Source of the DNA: JACKAQ01 sp020634975 [NCBI: Calditrichia bacterium]
GTDB lineage: Bacteria; Calditrichota; Calditrichia; RBG-13-44-9
Reading direction: 5' to 3'
Assembly (NCBI GenBank): GCA_020634975.1
Contig: JACKAQ010000003.1
Location: forward strand, 348,798-412,797
DNA length: 64,000 nt
A model generated the notes under the pieces. The model was not told the DNA's origin, searched no databases, and saw nothing but the letters and a program-made list of their open reading frames with translations. The position numbers and the translations under genes are program-made. Of the stretch, positions 9,103-18,446 are shown piece after piece. Position 1 is the first letter of the stretch; each line of letters opens with the position of its first letter.

Positions 9103-10384
9103 TTATTGTTCAACTTTTGGAATAGCGAACGATGCGCCAATGGAACGTTCCGTAATATATGCTGTTGATGCGATGATATCGCCGGAAACCAGCGCCATAA
9201 ATCCGGCGAGGTCATCCGGCAGAATCGCTTCCACAGAAACAAACGTTAATCTGTTGATATCCAAAAATCGCTGTTGAAAAATACGAAACGGCTTTCCGGC
9301 GGCATTCTCGAAAACCGGTGTGCCGCGAACGCTGACGATTTCATCAAAAGTGAGAATCAGCGACGTGCCGCGAATTTCCGCAGCCACAACCTTGATCGGC
9401 GCGCGATTTTCCGGGTCCCATTTTCCGGCAAACGTCCACGCCGCTGTGATCATTTCCGGCGACGGACTGTCCGCTGCGGTGTGTAGATTATCCGCCAGCC
9501 AACCGAATGATTCTCCGGATTTTTGGCTGTTGTAAAAATAATTCCTGTCTGAAAAATACGCCGGATTGTTGCGCAGCGTATCTTCGGGATAGATTTTCCG
9601 GAAGATCGGCTGATCCGCCATGTTTTCCGAAAAACGGCAATCGAGCAGATAAAACTGGGCGTCGTAATGGTGCCGCCCCAACTGAAAACCCGGCACGCCG
9701 TCGAAATCGGAATTGCGGATCACCAATTTCTGTCCGGGATCGTAACCGCCGGCGTGCCAGAGCGCTGCCGTGGCTTTAACTTCGTAAAATTGCGAATCGC
9801 GAATAAAACACCAGCCACGCGGACAAACAAAATCCACCGCGCCTTCAAACCGGCAATTCGCATGATAATACATCCCGTTTTTGTATTCCCACAGCGAAAC
9901 CGTGTCCGCGCCTTTGCTTAGCACATTGCAATTTACGATGACGGTTCGCGTGCCTTTCCCGTACACCGCGAATGCGTGTGAAACGATTTCCAGCTGCGAA
10001 TTTTCGATGGTGAGATTATCCAGCACCACATCATCGCCGTGAATGTTAACGACCGCCGGACCGATGCAATCCGTTTTCGCGTCCCAATCCGAACGCAACT
10101 GGCTGAACCGGATAATTGTGCTGTCCCGGCTTTCGCCACGCAACGTGATGTAATTTTGGGAGATGCGGATTTTCTCTGCATACACCCCGTTTTTCACAAA
10201 AATGACCACGCGCGGATAGGAAAATGTGGTGACTTTCATCAGCGCTTCGGTAATCGTGCGCATCATCGCCGTTGCCGGCGGCATCCACAACAATATCCGC
10301 ATGTCCGATCGCCAACAGTGGAATCGCAGCGAGCAAGTTGATTAAAAACAGCAGATTACGAAAGCGGCTTTTCATAGTTTTCAT
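9103..10384 (-). pseudogene. pectinesterase (CE8), frameshifted near the N-terminus
   Basis: This secreted enzyme would hydrolyse methyl esters of homogalacturonan, preparing it for the lyases. The ATG at 10384 leads into a signal peptide and ADIVVDAAGNGD, the usual CE8 beginning. The frame is then lost at about 10258-10266 and resumes as RTITEALMKVTTFSYP, GVYAEKIRISQ, LDNLTIENSQ and HAFAVYGKGTRT. The catalytic Asp residues sit in SKGADTVSLW and GAVDFVCPRG, and the substrate Arg in FQLGRHHYD. About 90 C-terminal residues (LILTFDEIVSVRGTPVFENAAG) resemble a small Ig-like add-on. The break needs one extra or two missing bases in GATGATGCGC, so unlike most others here it is not a simple homopolymer. 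Otherwise the gene looks complete. Confidence 0.85.
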
Positions 10385-10409
10385 CGCGACTGATTTTTAG
10401 TGAAAAACT

Positions 10410-10434
10410 ATACGCCCGTCGGAAACAGGCGTAT
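10410..10434 (-). terminator. stem-loop after the PL1 gene
   Basis: ATACGCC at 10410-10416 pairs with GGCGTAT at 10428-10434 around an 11-nt loop. On the minus strand the stem is followed by AGTTTTTC, giving a short U-run. It lies between the PL1 stop at 10467 and the pectinesterase start, so it probably attenuates or ends transcription from upstream. Confidence 0.5.
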
Positions 10435-10466
10435 GGCTGTGTAAAAAATATTTTCTCAGGTTAATT

Positions 10467-12364
10467 CTATTTCATGAACATCATTTTTTCGTTTGGGAAA
10501 AATCGCCGGTTTGGAGGCGGTAAAAATAAATGCCCGATGAAAATTCCCCGGTTTTGAACACCACGCTGTGGCGCGCCCGGCGGGCAGTTGGTTGTCCACC
10601 AGCGTTGCGACAAGCTGACCCAACATGTTGAAAATCTGCAAGGTTGCATGCCCGGATTTGGGCATCTGGAATGCAATGGTCGTGCTCGGGTTGAACGGAT
10701 TCGGGTAATTCTGCGAGAGCGCGTAAGTTATTGGCAAAGCTTGACTTGGATCATCGTCATTGATGCTCAAAATCGGCTCATCGACAAACAAGCTGTCCGG
10801 GATGATGCTTTCGCCGGGCGCGTAAACGCCAGAAGTGTCAAAAATGAACCAGTCGAGATAAAATCCGTAGGTGTTGCCGTCGCTGCCATCGCCCCAGCGC
10901 AGATCGTTGGTTGAATTGGCGGCGGCGGTTGCTCCACTCAAAAACTGCACGGGCTGCTCATCGAGATACACGGTCGATGTCCCGTTTTGGAAGGTGATGC
11001 GATAGGTGTGCCAGCCATCCGTGCGATACCCCAGTGGTGCGGCAACATCCGCGCGATCAAGTTCAACCTGACCGTCGGGGAACACAAAAGCCGTTCGCGG
11101 AGCGCACCATCGCGATATTCCACCTCAAATGCGCGATCGTAATCAGTTGGATAGATTGGCTTTACGCGAAATGCAACGGTAGCGCCGTCCGCCGGATTCA
11201 TGTTCCAGTCGAGCCCGTACATGATCCGGTTGGCGCCGGGCGTTTTGAATTCGAGCAGTTTGTTGCCGGGGATTTCCGGATCATCGATTACCCAAACAGT
11301 CGTGTCCGGCGGCGTGACCACATTATCTTCGAGAAACGCTGGAATATTTTCTGCCGGCAGCACGCTGGCATCGTATACTTGCCATTGCTGCCCGGGACTA
11401 ACAAAACCGGCTCTGCCCGCGCCAGCCTGAACTATCGCAGGCACATCGGCTGCGTTATCGGGCGTATATAAATATGGCGGTTCGGGGGCATCACCGCGGG
11501 TTTCCGGCGCGTTGACGCAATTATCAAAAATATTGTTGCGTTCCACCAAATCGCCCTGTGCAGAAACACCGACATTCACCAGCGTCGGGTTGTCCACATT
11601 CAAAAGTAGTTGCTTTCCACCAGCACATTGGCGTCCATTGTGGAGCCGACGCCGTAATTGTTGCCGACATAATAATTGTTGTAAATATGAGCCAAAGCCG
11701 AAAATCGCACCCGAGGGTGGCGCTGAACCGTATCATTGAACCAGTTGTGATGATAGGTTACATGGAATTTCCCGGAATCCTGCGCGGCGTTGTTGTCGTC
11801 GTGCCCAATCAGGCTGGTTTTATCGTGATTGCTGAACGTATTCCACGAAACCGTGATGTAATCCGAACCGCGTTTGATATCCAGCAATCCGTCGAACGAA
11901 CTGCGCAAATCGCAATGATCCACCCAGATGTGATGCGATCTTTCCTGAATATTAATCGCATCGTCGTTGCTGTTTTCAATGAGTAAATTGCGGATGATGA
12001 TGTTCGAAACATTGGACATGTTCAATCCACTGCCGGTAATAACACCTTTATTTCCAACCCCTACGACTGTTTTGTTGGAGCGAAAGGGTGCCATGCTGGT
12101 CAATTCTATCGTATCCACAACCTGAATAATAAAAGGTTCTGTCTGAAAAATATAATCTAAAAAATCCGCTGTTGAATTTACAGTAACGATCGATCCGCCG
12201 GCGCCGCCTGTTGTACCGTTTTGTCCCAGTGTGTTTTCACCAGCAAAACCTTCCGGAATGGCATTTTGTGCGATGATCTTATTATTAAAGAACAGCGTTA
12301 TTATTAACAATAGCAAACATATGATATCCAATATTGAACATTTTGATTTTTTCACAATTTTCAC
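10467..12364 (-). pseudogene. pectate lyase PL1 with C-terminal sorting domain, several frameshifts
   Basis: The N-terminal part (GTG at 12364, signal peptide, then PEGFAGENTLGQNGTTGGAG) is a PL1 pectate lyase, which cleaves polygalacturonate by beta-elimination. WVDHCDLRSSFDGLLDIKRG carries the calcium-binding region, and YHHNWFNDTVQRHPRVRF the vWiDH/RxPxxR-type catalytic arginine. The frame breaks at 11602-11605 after VESNYF, at 11086-11089 before VFPDGQVELDRADVA, near 10570 and at 10484-10489. Each of the four breaks is repaired by one extra base in a short run. The repaired protein continues into a linker or carbohydrate-binding region and a type A sorting domain (LSQNYPNPFNPSTTIAFQMP ... 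KKMMFMK) ending at 10467. It is thus probably a type IX secreted or surface enzyme. Confidence 0.85.
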
Positions 12365-12499
12365 TCTGTCATTTTGGGTCGACCAGATAGGTCAATTTGA
12401 ATTTTCCATTCAGATCATTTATTGTCATGAAAGAATTCTATAACAGAAAAACAAACGGACTGGCTGAAGTTACTTTTCAATAATTTCAAACTACCTTTT

Positions 12500-13849
12500 T
12501 TACTCACATAAACTGTTCAAATAATTTTCCAAATTTGTATATCCGTCACCATTGTTATCTTCATTACGATCAGCCGGATTTGCGGGATCGAGGTGGTTGT
12601 TAATTTCCCAATCATCAGCCATACCGTCGTGATCCTGATCAGAAGGTGCAACGGCAGTATGCAATTTTGGCCATCCGCCAACTGAAAGTTGCGAATCAAT
12701 TATTCCGGTTTGCGGACCGTAACTATCACCAAATCCGGCTGTGCCGGACCGAACTTCGTAGATGATTCGTTGATCAACCGGATCGCGTTTCGGATAAATC
12801 GCACCCGCGTATGCGAGCACTTTTTCAAAAGCTTCTGCAGCAGTTTCTGTGCTGATTTTCGGGGCGTTGAAGGGCTTTTCAGCAATCGTAATGTTATCGA
12901 CATATTTGCCCTGTACACCGCCGGCCCAGTTATTTTTCGAAACTTCTGGATAACCTGTAACAAAATTTTCTGCGATATACCAACTGCTGGTAGAATCCCA
13001 CGGTTCAACGATTCGGTTCTTATGTATGGATCCCGGACCTGATTTGTAATAATTGCCAATCAGATTGTGCTGCCCTCCTTCACCGCCATATGCACTATTG
13101 AATCCCCAGTTGTAAATCACATTATTACGGAAGTCAACAATTTCCGAATCCGGCTCATGATGATAGCGGCTGCCATGAAAACGCGGATTTCGGCTGGCAT
13201 TATGTGCAATCAGGTTATGATGAAAAGTTGCACCTTTTCCGCCCCAGATACCGCCATAACCATGATCACCTTTTTTGTGGAATGAACGGTGCAAACTTTC
13301 GCTGATGATACACCACTGCATCGTACTGTTGACGTTATCCCGAACAGTTGCCGTTTCATCGATCCCCCAACTTATGGAGCAGTGATCGATTATTATGTTT
13401 TTTTGAAAAATTGAAGTGAGTGCATCTTCTTCCTGGCGATAGACATCTCCGAGCCGCAATCGCAAGAATCGGACAATGACATTGTCAGCTTCGATGATGA
13501 GGGGAAAATTTCTGATGCAGATACCATCTCCAGGCGCAGTTTGGCCGGCGATAGTCAAATTTCCTTGAACAATTCGCAGAGCAGATTGCAATTCGATGGT
13601 ACCGGAAACACGAAAGACAATGGTACGGCAGCCTTCCGATTCAATAGCCTTGCGCAAACTACCGTCACCAGTGTCGTTCAAATTAGTCACTTCCAGAACG
13701 ATGCCGCCGCGTCCACCACTGGTATATTGCCCAAACCCTTCTGCCCCGGGAAAAGCTAATTGCCGGGCATCCAGGTTTATCGAAAAGAAACATACCATGC
13801 AGCTGATGATCAATCTGAACTTAATGAGTTGATATGACTGAAACAACAT
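12500..13849 (-). CDS. secreted pectate lyase, PL1 family
   Basis: An intact PL1-type pectate lyase of about 449 residues. The signal peptide is followed by RQLAFPGAEGFGQYTSGGRG, the usual start of this subfamily, then GSLRKAIESEG, TIAGQTAPGDGICI, NVIVRFLRLRLGD, IIIDHCSISWGIDETATV and HHNLIAHNASRNPRFHGS, which holds the RNPR catalytic arginine. The C-terminus has a calcium-binding thrombospondin-3-like tail (DQDHDGMADDWE, DNNGDGYTNLENYLNSL) often read as a dockable or anchoring dimer of Asp-rich loops. I chose the ATG at 13849 because it places the hydrophobic signal near the start; a GTG at 13897 is in frame upstream. No type IX sorting domain is present, unlike the adjacent lyase. Confidence 0.87.
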   Translation of the reverse strand: MLFQSYQLIKFRLIISCMVCFFSINLDARQLAFPGAEGFGQYTSGGRGGIVLEVTNLNDTGDGSLRKAIESEGCRTIVFRVSGTIELQSALRIVQGNLTIAGQTAPGDGICIRNFPLIIEADNVIVRFLRLRLGDVYRQEEDALTSIFQKNIIIDHCSISWGIDETATVRDNVNSTMQWCIISESLHRSFHKKGDHGYGGIWGGKGATFHHNLIAHNASRNPRFHGSRYHHEPDSEIVDFRNNVIYNWGFNSAYGGEGGQHNLIGNYYKSGPGSIHKNRIVEPWDSTSSWYIAENFVTGYPEVSKNNWAGGVQGKYVDNITIAEKPFNAPKISTETAAEAFEKVLAYAGAIYPKRDPVDQRIIYEVRSGTAGFGDSYGPQTGIIDSQLSVGGWPKLHTAVAPSDQDHDGMADDWEINNHLDPANPADRNEDNNGDGYTNLENYLNSLCE

Positions 13850-13902
13850 TAGCGATACCCGCGTTTTAATAATCGTTTCTAACGCATCACAATTCACTTA
13901 TT

Positions 13903-15339
13903 TCAATGCTGTCCTTGTCCGTTTATGTAAACATCGTTCAAATTTAAATTTAAATAATGGCTTAAAATGTTGCCGTCTTCAACACCATCAAAACGGCATT
14001 GAGTGAGATATAAATTTGTGATAGGCGATCGTTCATATCCATCCAACGCAAAGGCGTATTTGCTTTTTTTACTTGTAACATTCTCAATGAAAATATTGCG
14101 AACAACCGGTGTGAACTTGCCCACATCGCCTTCACCGTAATAAAAATTGATGCGAACAACGGCGTCACTCACCTCGCCGACAGTCACGTTTCGCATGAAT
14201 ACATTTTCCACTACCCCACCCCGCAGGGAATTAGTTTTGATGCGCAGCGCCCGGTCCAGATTTGGGCTGTCCATCACACAATCTTCGATGAACACGTTGC
14301 GCACATCGCCGCTCATTTCGCTGCCAATAACCACGCCGCCGTGCCCGTCTTTCATGTTACATCCGGTTACGATAATATTTTCGCTGGGCATGTTCACCCG
14401 CCGGCCATCGGCGTTTCGCCCGGATTTTATGGCGATGCAATCATCACCCGTATCAAAATAGCAATTTTTGATGAGCACATTCCGGGAAGATTCCGGGTTG
14501 CAGCCATCGTTGTTCGGGCCGTGGCTGATCACTTTTACATTTTGAATGGTTACATTTTCGCTCAAAACGGGGTGAATGACCCACATTGGGGAACGAATGA
14601 TTGTCAAGCTATCTATCAATATATTCTTGCACTTATATGGTTGAATAAAATTGGTGCGTAAATATTTACCTTCACCAAAAATACGTTCTGCTACCGGCGT
14701 CATTTTTTCCGGCATTTCGTAAAGTTCGTCGGTAGTTGAATTGCCATTCGGCGTTCCGGGAAGCCAACCATATATTTCCTGACCTTTCCACGGCCACCAG
14801 CTATCCGTTCCACCCTGCCCGTCCAGCGTTCCGCTGCCGGTTATCGCAATATTTTCTGCTTCAAACGCATAAATAAACGGTGAATAATTATAGCACTCAA
14901 TGCCTTCAAAACGGGTGAACACCAACGGCAAATATTTTGCCGGATCTTTGGTGAACCGAACCGTGGCGTTTTTGCTGATGTGCAAATTAACGTTGCTTTT
15001 GAGATGGATGGCACCAGTCATAAAAATGCCGGGCGGAACCACAACCCTGCCACCACCGGCGGCATTGCAAGCTGCAATTGCTTTCCGGAATGCCTCGGTG
15101 TTGTCTGTTGTGCTGTCGCCGGTTGCGCCAAACTCCGTTACCAAAAAATCGTTGTCCTCAAATGTCGGCGGCACAATCTGGTCCAAAATATAGTCGAGTT
15201 TGTCCCAACCGACGGTTGGCTCGGATTTTGAAATATTACATCCTGTGAAAGAAAATGCGACGATCCACATTAAAAATAATCCAAATACCTGAGCTAAATT
15301 TCGGAACCGTTTGCGTTGGAGAAGCTGTGTCATTTTCAT
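13903..15339 (-). CDS. polygalacturonase-like glycoside hydrolase GH28 (lipoprotein)
   Basis: The 478-residue GH28 enzyme would hydrolyse galacturonic-acid linkages in homogalacturonan or rhamnogalacturonan. A lipobox-like FTGCN near residue 33 suggests a membrane-anchored periplasmic lipoprotein. Conserved motifs are present in order: VTEFGATGDSTTDNTEAF, GSGTLDGQG, SPMWVIHPVLSENVTI, NNDGCNPESS (first catalytic Asp), DTGDDCIAIKSG (Asp pair), GHGGVVIGSEMSG (His) and LRIKT (Arg-Lys). Length is normal. It is followed closely by PL1 and preceded by GH105 with a 12-bp gap, so these form one transcription unit. Confidence 0.93.
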   Translation of the reverse strand: MKMTQLLQRKRFRNLAQVFGLFLMWIVAFSFTGCNISKSEPTVGWDKLDYILDQIVPPTFEDNDFLVTEFGATGDSTTDNTEAFRKAIAACNAAGGGRVVVPPGIFMTGAIHLKSNVNLHISKNATVRFTKDPAKYLPLVFTRFEGIECYNYSPFIYAFEAENIAITGSGTLDGQGGTDSWWPWKGQEIYGWLPGTPNGNSTTDELYEMPEKMTPVAERIFGEGKYLRTNFIQPYKCKNILIDSLTIIRSPMWVIHPVLSENVTIQNVKVISHGPNNDGCNPESSRNVLIKNCYFDTGDDCIAIKSGRNADGRRVNMPSENIIVTGCNMKDGHGGVVIGSEMSGDVRNVFIEDCVMDSPNLDRALRIKTNSLRGGVVENVFMRNVTVGEVSDAVVRINFYYGEGDVGKFTPVVRNIFIENVTSKKSKYAFALDGYERSPITNLYLTQCRFDGVEDGNILSHYLNLNLNDVYINGQGQH

Positions 15340-15351
15340 TGTTTTACTTAT

Positions 15352-16554
15352 CTATTTTAAAGATTCAATTTCCAGATTGGCCAGAATAAATGGACCAACT
15401 GCCTTTGTGTCATTGGTTCGGATAAGCTCGCTGATATAATATTCGAACGAACCGTCCCGGTATGGGTCGCCGCCGAGTCCGGCAACTGCGCAGGCGTTGG
15501 TGATGTTTACCAAACCCTGCTCATCCACTTCGATAAATTGTTTGAGAATACCGTCGTAGCCTTTTTGGGCAACGCTCCGGTAGCTTTCGTCGATGTATCC
15601 GTTGCGCAACGCTTTAAAATAGGCGTAAACATACATCGATGATGCGGAAGATTCCCGGTAATTGCCTTCGCGATCTGGTAAATCGACAATCTGAAACCAA
15701 ACTCCGGTTCCCGGGTCCTGCACTTTTGCCAGCGCTTCGGCTAAACGTTTGTAAATATTAATGATATCCTGTCGTTTCGGATGATTTTCCGGGATAAAAT
15801 CGAGCACATCCACCAACGCCATCGCGTACCAGCCCATTGCGCGTCCCCAAAAATGCGGCGAAACGCCCGTTTCCGGATCAGCCCAGCGTTGCTGGCGGCT
15901 TTCGTCCCATGCGTGATACAGCAACCCGGTTTTTTCGTCGCGGGTGTGGCTTTCCATCCAGATAAATTGATTGGCGACATCGTCAAACAACGCCGGCTCA
16001 TCGAACGTTTTGGCAAATTGCGCCAGAAACGGTCCCGCCATATATAGCCCGTCCAGCCACATTTGGTAGGGATAGCGTTTTTTATGCCAAAATCCGCCCT
16101 CGTTGGTGCGCGGGTGCTCTCTCATTTGATCGCGCAGCACAAACAGCGCTTTTTTGAATTTCTCATCACCGGTTTTTTCGTACAGCGCAAACAGCGGTTT
16201 GCCGGGATTGATGCGGTCGATGTTGTACAGCTCTCTGTCGTAAAGCCAAATGCTGCCATCTTCGCGAACAAATTGATCGTAATATGTTTTCACATAGTTG
16301 AAAAATTTGTCATCTCCGGTGGCTTTCCAGACCTCGAGAATAGATTTGAGCACCAAACCCTGGGTGTATTCCCAGCGCGGTTTTTCCTGAAAATCGATCA
16401 TCCACGGTTCGGGGTTTCGCTGCATCACCGATTCCGCCATCCGTACGGACCATTTTTCCGGTTGTGCTGCTGTTTCCGGTGCTTTTTTCTCAACGCAGCC
16501 GGTTGCCAACATTATCAGCGCGAGCGCTATTAACCCATTCAGTGAGAATTTCAT
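15352..16554 (-). CDS. unsaturated rhamnogalacturonyl/galacturonyl hydrolase GH105 (lipoprotein)
   Basis: GH105 enzymes hydrate and release the unsaturated uronic acid left at the non-reducing end by pectin or rhamnogalacturonan lyases, giving the substrate for KduI. The product, about 400 residues from the ATG at 16554, has a lipobox signal (ALIMLATGC). The YteR/YesR-like features are WEYTQGLVLKSILEVWKATGD, GGFWHKKRYPYQMWLDGLYMAGPF with the catalytic Asp, SPHFWGRAMGWYAMALVDVLDF, and ESSASSMYVYAYFKALRNG. An upstream in-frame ATG at 16605 would add 17 residues before the signal. The neighbours GH28 and PL1 support a pectin role. Confidence 0.92.
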   Translation of the reverse strand: MKFSLNGLIALALIMLATGCVEKKAPETAAQPEKWSVRMAESVMQRNPEPWMIDFQEKPRWEYTQGLVLKSILEVWKATGDDKFFNYVKTYYDQFVREDGSIWLYDRELYNIDRINPGKPLFALYEKTGDEKFKKALFVLRDQMREHPRTNEGGFWHKKRYPYQMWLDGLYMAGPFLAQFAKTFDEPALFDDVANQFIWMESHTRDEKTGLLYHAWDESRQQRWADPETGVSPHFWGRAMGWYAMALVDVLDFIPENHPKRQDIINIYKRLAEALAKVQDPGTGVWFQIVDLPDREGNYRESSASSMYVYAYFKALRNGYIDESYRSVAQKGYDGILKQFIEVDEQGLVNITNACAVAGLGGDPYRDGSFEYYISELIRTNDTKAVGPFILANLEIESLK

Positions 16555-16613
16555 TTGCAGATACCCGTTCACGGTTTTTCGATGTCCTGTTCGGTATAAT
16601 TTCATTTCAATTT

Positions 16614-16647
16614 GATCAGCGGCGACTGTTGGTTTTCGCCGCTGATC
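16614..16647 (-). terminator. strong stem-loop downstream of the beta-helix gene
   Basis: A perfect 12-bp stem (GATCAGCGGCGA at 16614-16625 with TCGCCGCTGATC at 16636-16647) encloses a 10-nt loop. It lies 25 bp after the beta-helix stop on the minus strand. The following U-run is weak, so it may be an attenuator or mRNA-stabilising hairpin rather than a full terminator. Confidence 0.5.
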
Positions 16648-16671
16648 GCTTATTCATCCCAAAAATTCGGA

Positions 16672-18345
16672 TTACTTCATCAAAATCATCTTGCGGGTTT
16701 GGCTGCCGTTATCCGTTTTCAGCGTGTAAAAATAAACGCCGGACGGAATATTTGCTGCTTCCCAGGTTGCCCGATAAGTGCCGGGCTGCAATTTGCTGTT
16801 TACCAGCGTGGCAATTTTTTGACCGGTAACGTTATAAATATTGAGTTGGGTCAACGAAGTTGTGCCAATGCTGAATTCGATTTTTGTGGAGGGGTTGAAC
16901 GGATTCGGATAATTTTGCTCCAGTTGGAAATCTTTCGCGATGCCGTTGGGCACGTTTTCGATGCCTACTCTGCCGCCGGCTTCCCACAAATCTTTCAATG
17001 CCGGATACCAGTTCAGGTCACCTGCCGGAAATCCGCCGTCTGCGCCGGTGTATGCTTCGGTTGTGTTGGGATATGATACATCCAGCGTATCGTTCATATA
17101 TTCCCATGAGCGGCGATCGAAATCATCCGTATCGCGATTGAAATTTGCGGTGTTTTTGGTTTTGTTCCCACCGTTGGGATCGCGATACCAATCGGCCATG
17201 GCGATCATCACTTCGGGCACGTTGGTAGGCGTGATCAACTCTTTTGTAAACGCGGTTACGGAATCTGCACCCAGTTTTCCGTTGATGTGGTAGGTCAGCG
17301 GTGCACCTTCGCCGGTAACGCCGGCGGCTGCATGGCGATTGTAAAAATCCTGAACCGGTGCGGATACGCTGTAATAGTTGCCGCTGATTTCGTAGTTGGT
17401 GGAATCATTCGGCACGGTAAAAATCCAGTTCATTCGCGGCAAACCAAAAGCATCGGATTCACCACTTTCGTTGAATTCAGCCTGACGGGATGCGTCTGTG
17501 TCGTTTCCGGCAACAAACGAATCGAGGAACAGGTTGTTGGTAATTTTCACATCGTTACCAACCCATCCCAACGCCAATGTGCCGTGATAGGACATGCCGT
17601 TTACCAACGTGTTGTGGTCAAAAATGAGCGTTCCGATTGCGCCGGTGCTGCTGCGGTGGCGAATTACACGATCCTGAAAATTCACAAAAGTATTGTTGAC
17701 CATCACCAGCGAATCGACGGATGTTCCGCGAACATCGATGGCTTTTCCGGCACCAAAATTGGAACGTCCGAGGTCACCCATATTTGAGAATACGCAATCC
17801 TGAATGCGGATCAACCGGCAGCTGCCTTCGGTACGGATGTGCTGGCCGCGAGTTTGGGTTAAGATTGAGCCATAAATTTCGAGATCAAATCCGACACCAT
17901 CCACACGGATCAAACCGGAAGGAATGTTGCCGATTTCGCCAGGAACGGCTTCCACATATCCAACCAAAATGAGGTCTTTTATCCATACATTTCCTGCAAC
18001 AACGCGGAAAATTTCACCGGGAAAGCTACCGGAGCTGGTGTTGGTAGTCATATAAACGAGCGGACGGGTTCCGGCACCGTCAATGGCACGAATACGAACA
18101 TCCCATCCGTTGTTGCGGATTGCGGAATTAACCAGATAAGTGCCGTCACGTTCCAGCCAGTACACCCGTTCCAAATCAACGCGATCACCGTTGGCAAGCG
18201 TATCGCCAGTGATGATATCGTTTAAATAATTACTGCCAGTAAACGGGGGAATAATCATATCATGCGGGCCCGTTTGGGCAGATAACACAAAGGGTAAACA
18301 TAATGCAGCAAACAAAATACTCAGACAGCGTAGCTTGATTTTCAT
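16672..18345 (-). CDS. secreted right-handed beta-helix protein with type IX sorting domain
   Basis: A 557-residue secreted protein. AGGAGG 8 bp ahead fixes the ATG at 18345 (MKIKLRCLSILF). After the signal peptide ending LSAQ, residues about 30-350 contain repeated short beta-strand units typical of pectin-active beta-helices (LILVGYVEAVPG, GAGKAIDVRGTSVDSLVMVNNTF, IGTLIFDHNTLVNG, NDVKITNNLFLDS). I see no clear catalytic signature of a named lyase or esterase family. The C-terminus is a sorting domain (LEQNYPNPFNPSTKIEFSIG, ending TRKMILMK). It lies directly after the TonB receptor gene, so it may act as the surface glycan-capture partner, although it is not a SusD homologue. Function is inferred from context. 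Confidence 0.8.
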   Translation of the reverse strand: MKIKLRCLSILFAALCLPFVLSAQTGPHDMIIPPFTGSNYLNDIITGDTLANGDRVDLERVYWLERDGTYLVNSAIRNNGWDVRIRAIDGAGTRPLVYMTTNTSSGSFPGEIFRVVAGNVWIKDLILVGYVEAVPGEIGNIPSGLIRVDGVGFDLEIYGSILTQTRGQHIRTEGSCRLIRIQDCVFSNMGDLGRSNFGAGKAIDVRGTSVDSLVMVNNTFVNFQDRVIRHRSSTGAIGTLIFDHNTLVNGMSYHGTLALGWVGNDVKITNNLFLDSFVAGNDTDASRQAEFNESGESDAFGLPRMNWIFTVPNDSTNYEISGNYYSVSAPVQDFYNRHAAAGVTGEGAPLTYHINGKLGADSVTAFTKELITPTNVPEVMIAMADWYRDPNGGNKTKNTANFNRDTDDFDRRSWEYMNDTLDVSYPNTTEAYTGADGGFPAGDLNWYPALKDLWEAGGRVGIENVPNGIAKDFQLEQNYPNPFNPSTKIEFSIGTTSLTQLNIYNVTGQKIATLVNSKLQPGTYRATWEAANIPSGVYFYTLKTDNGSQTRKMILMK

Positions 18346-18365
18346 CTTAGCCACCTCCTTTTAGT

Positions 18366-18373
18366 TTAACTGT
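18366..18373. promoter_or_regulatory. TTAACTGT site upstream of the beta-helix gene
   Basis: TTAACTGT lies about 20 bp upstream of the beta-helix start codon, in the gap after the TonB receptor gene. It matches the core of the repeat at 3771-3790 and of the sites at 21549-21635. A single 8-mer is weak evidence alone; the recurrence in front of co-functional genes is what makes it notable. Confidence 0.3.
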
Positions 18374-18446
18374 AAAGATTTATTGCGGTTGGCACACACA
18401 AACGATGCACCAACCGGTAAATTTGGAGCTTGTTGTTCAAAGATTG

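Noticed and set aside
16672-18345. SusD-like protein after the TonB receptor
   Set aside because: The sequence is a beta-helix with a sorting domain and shows no TPR-like SusD features.
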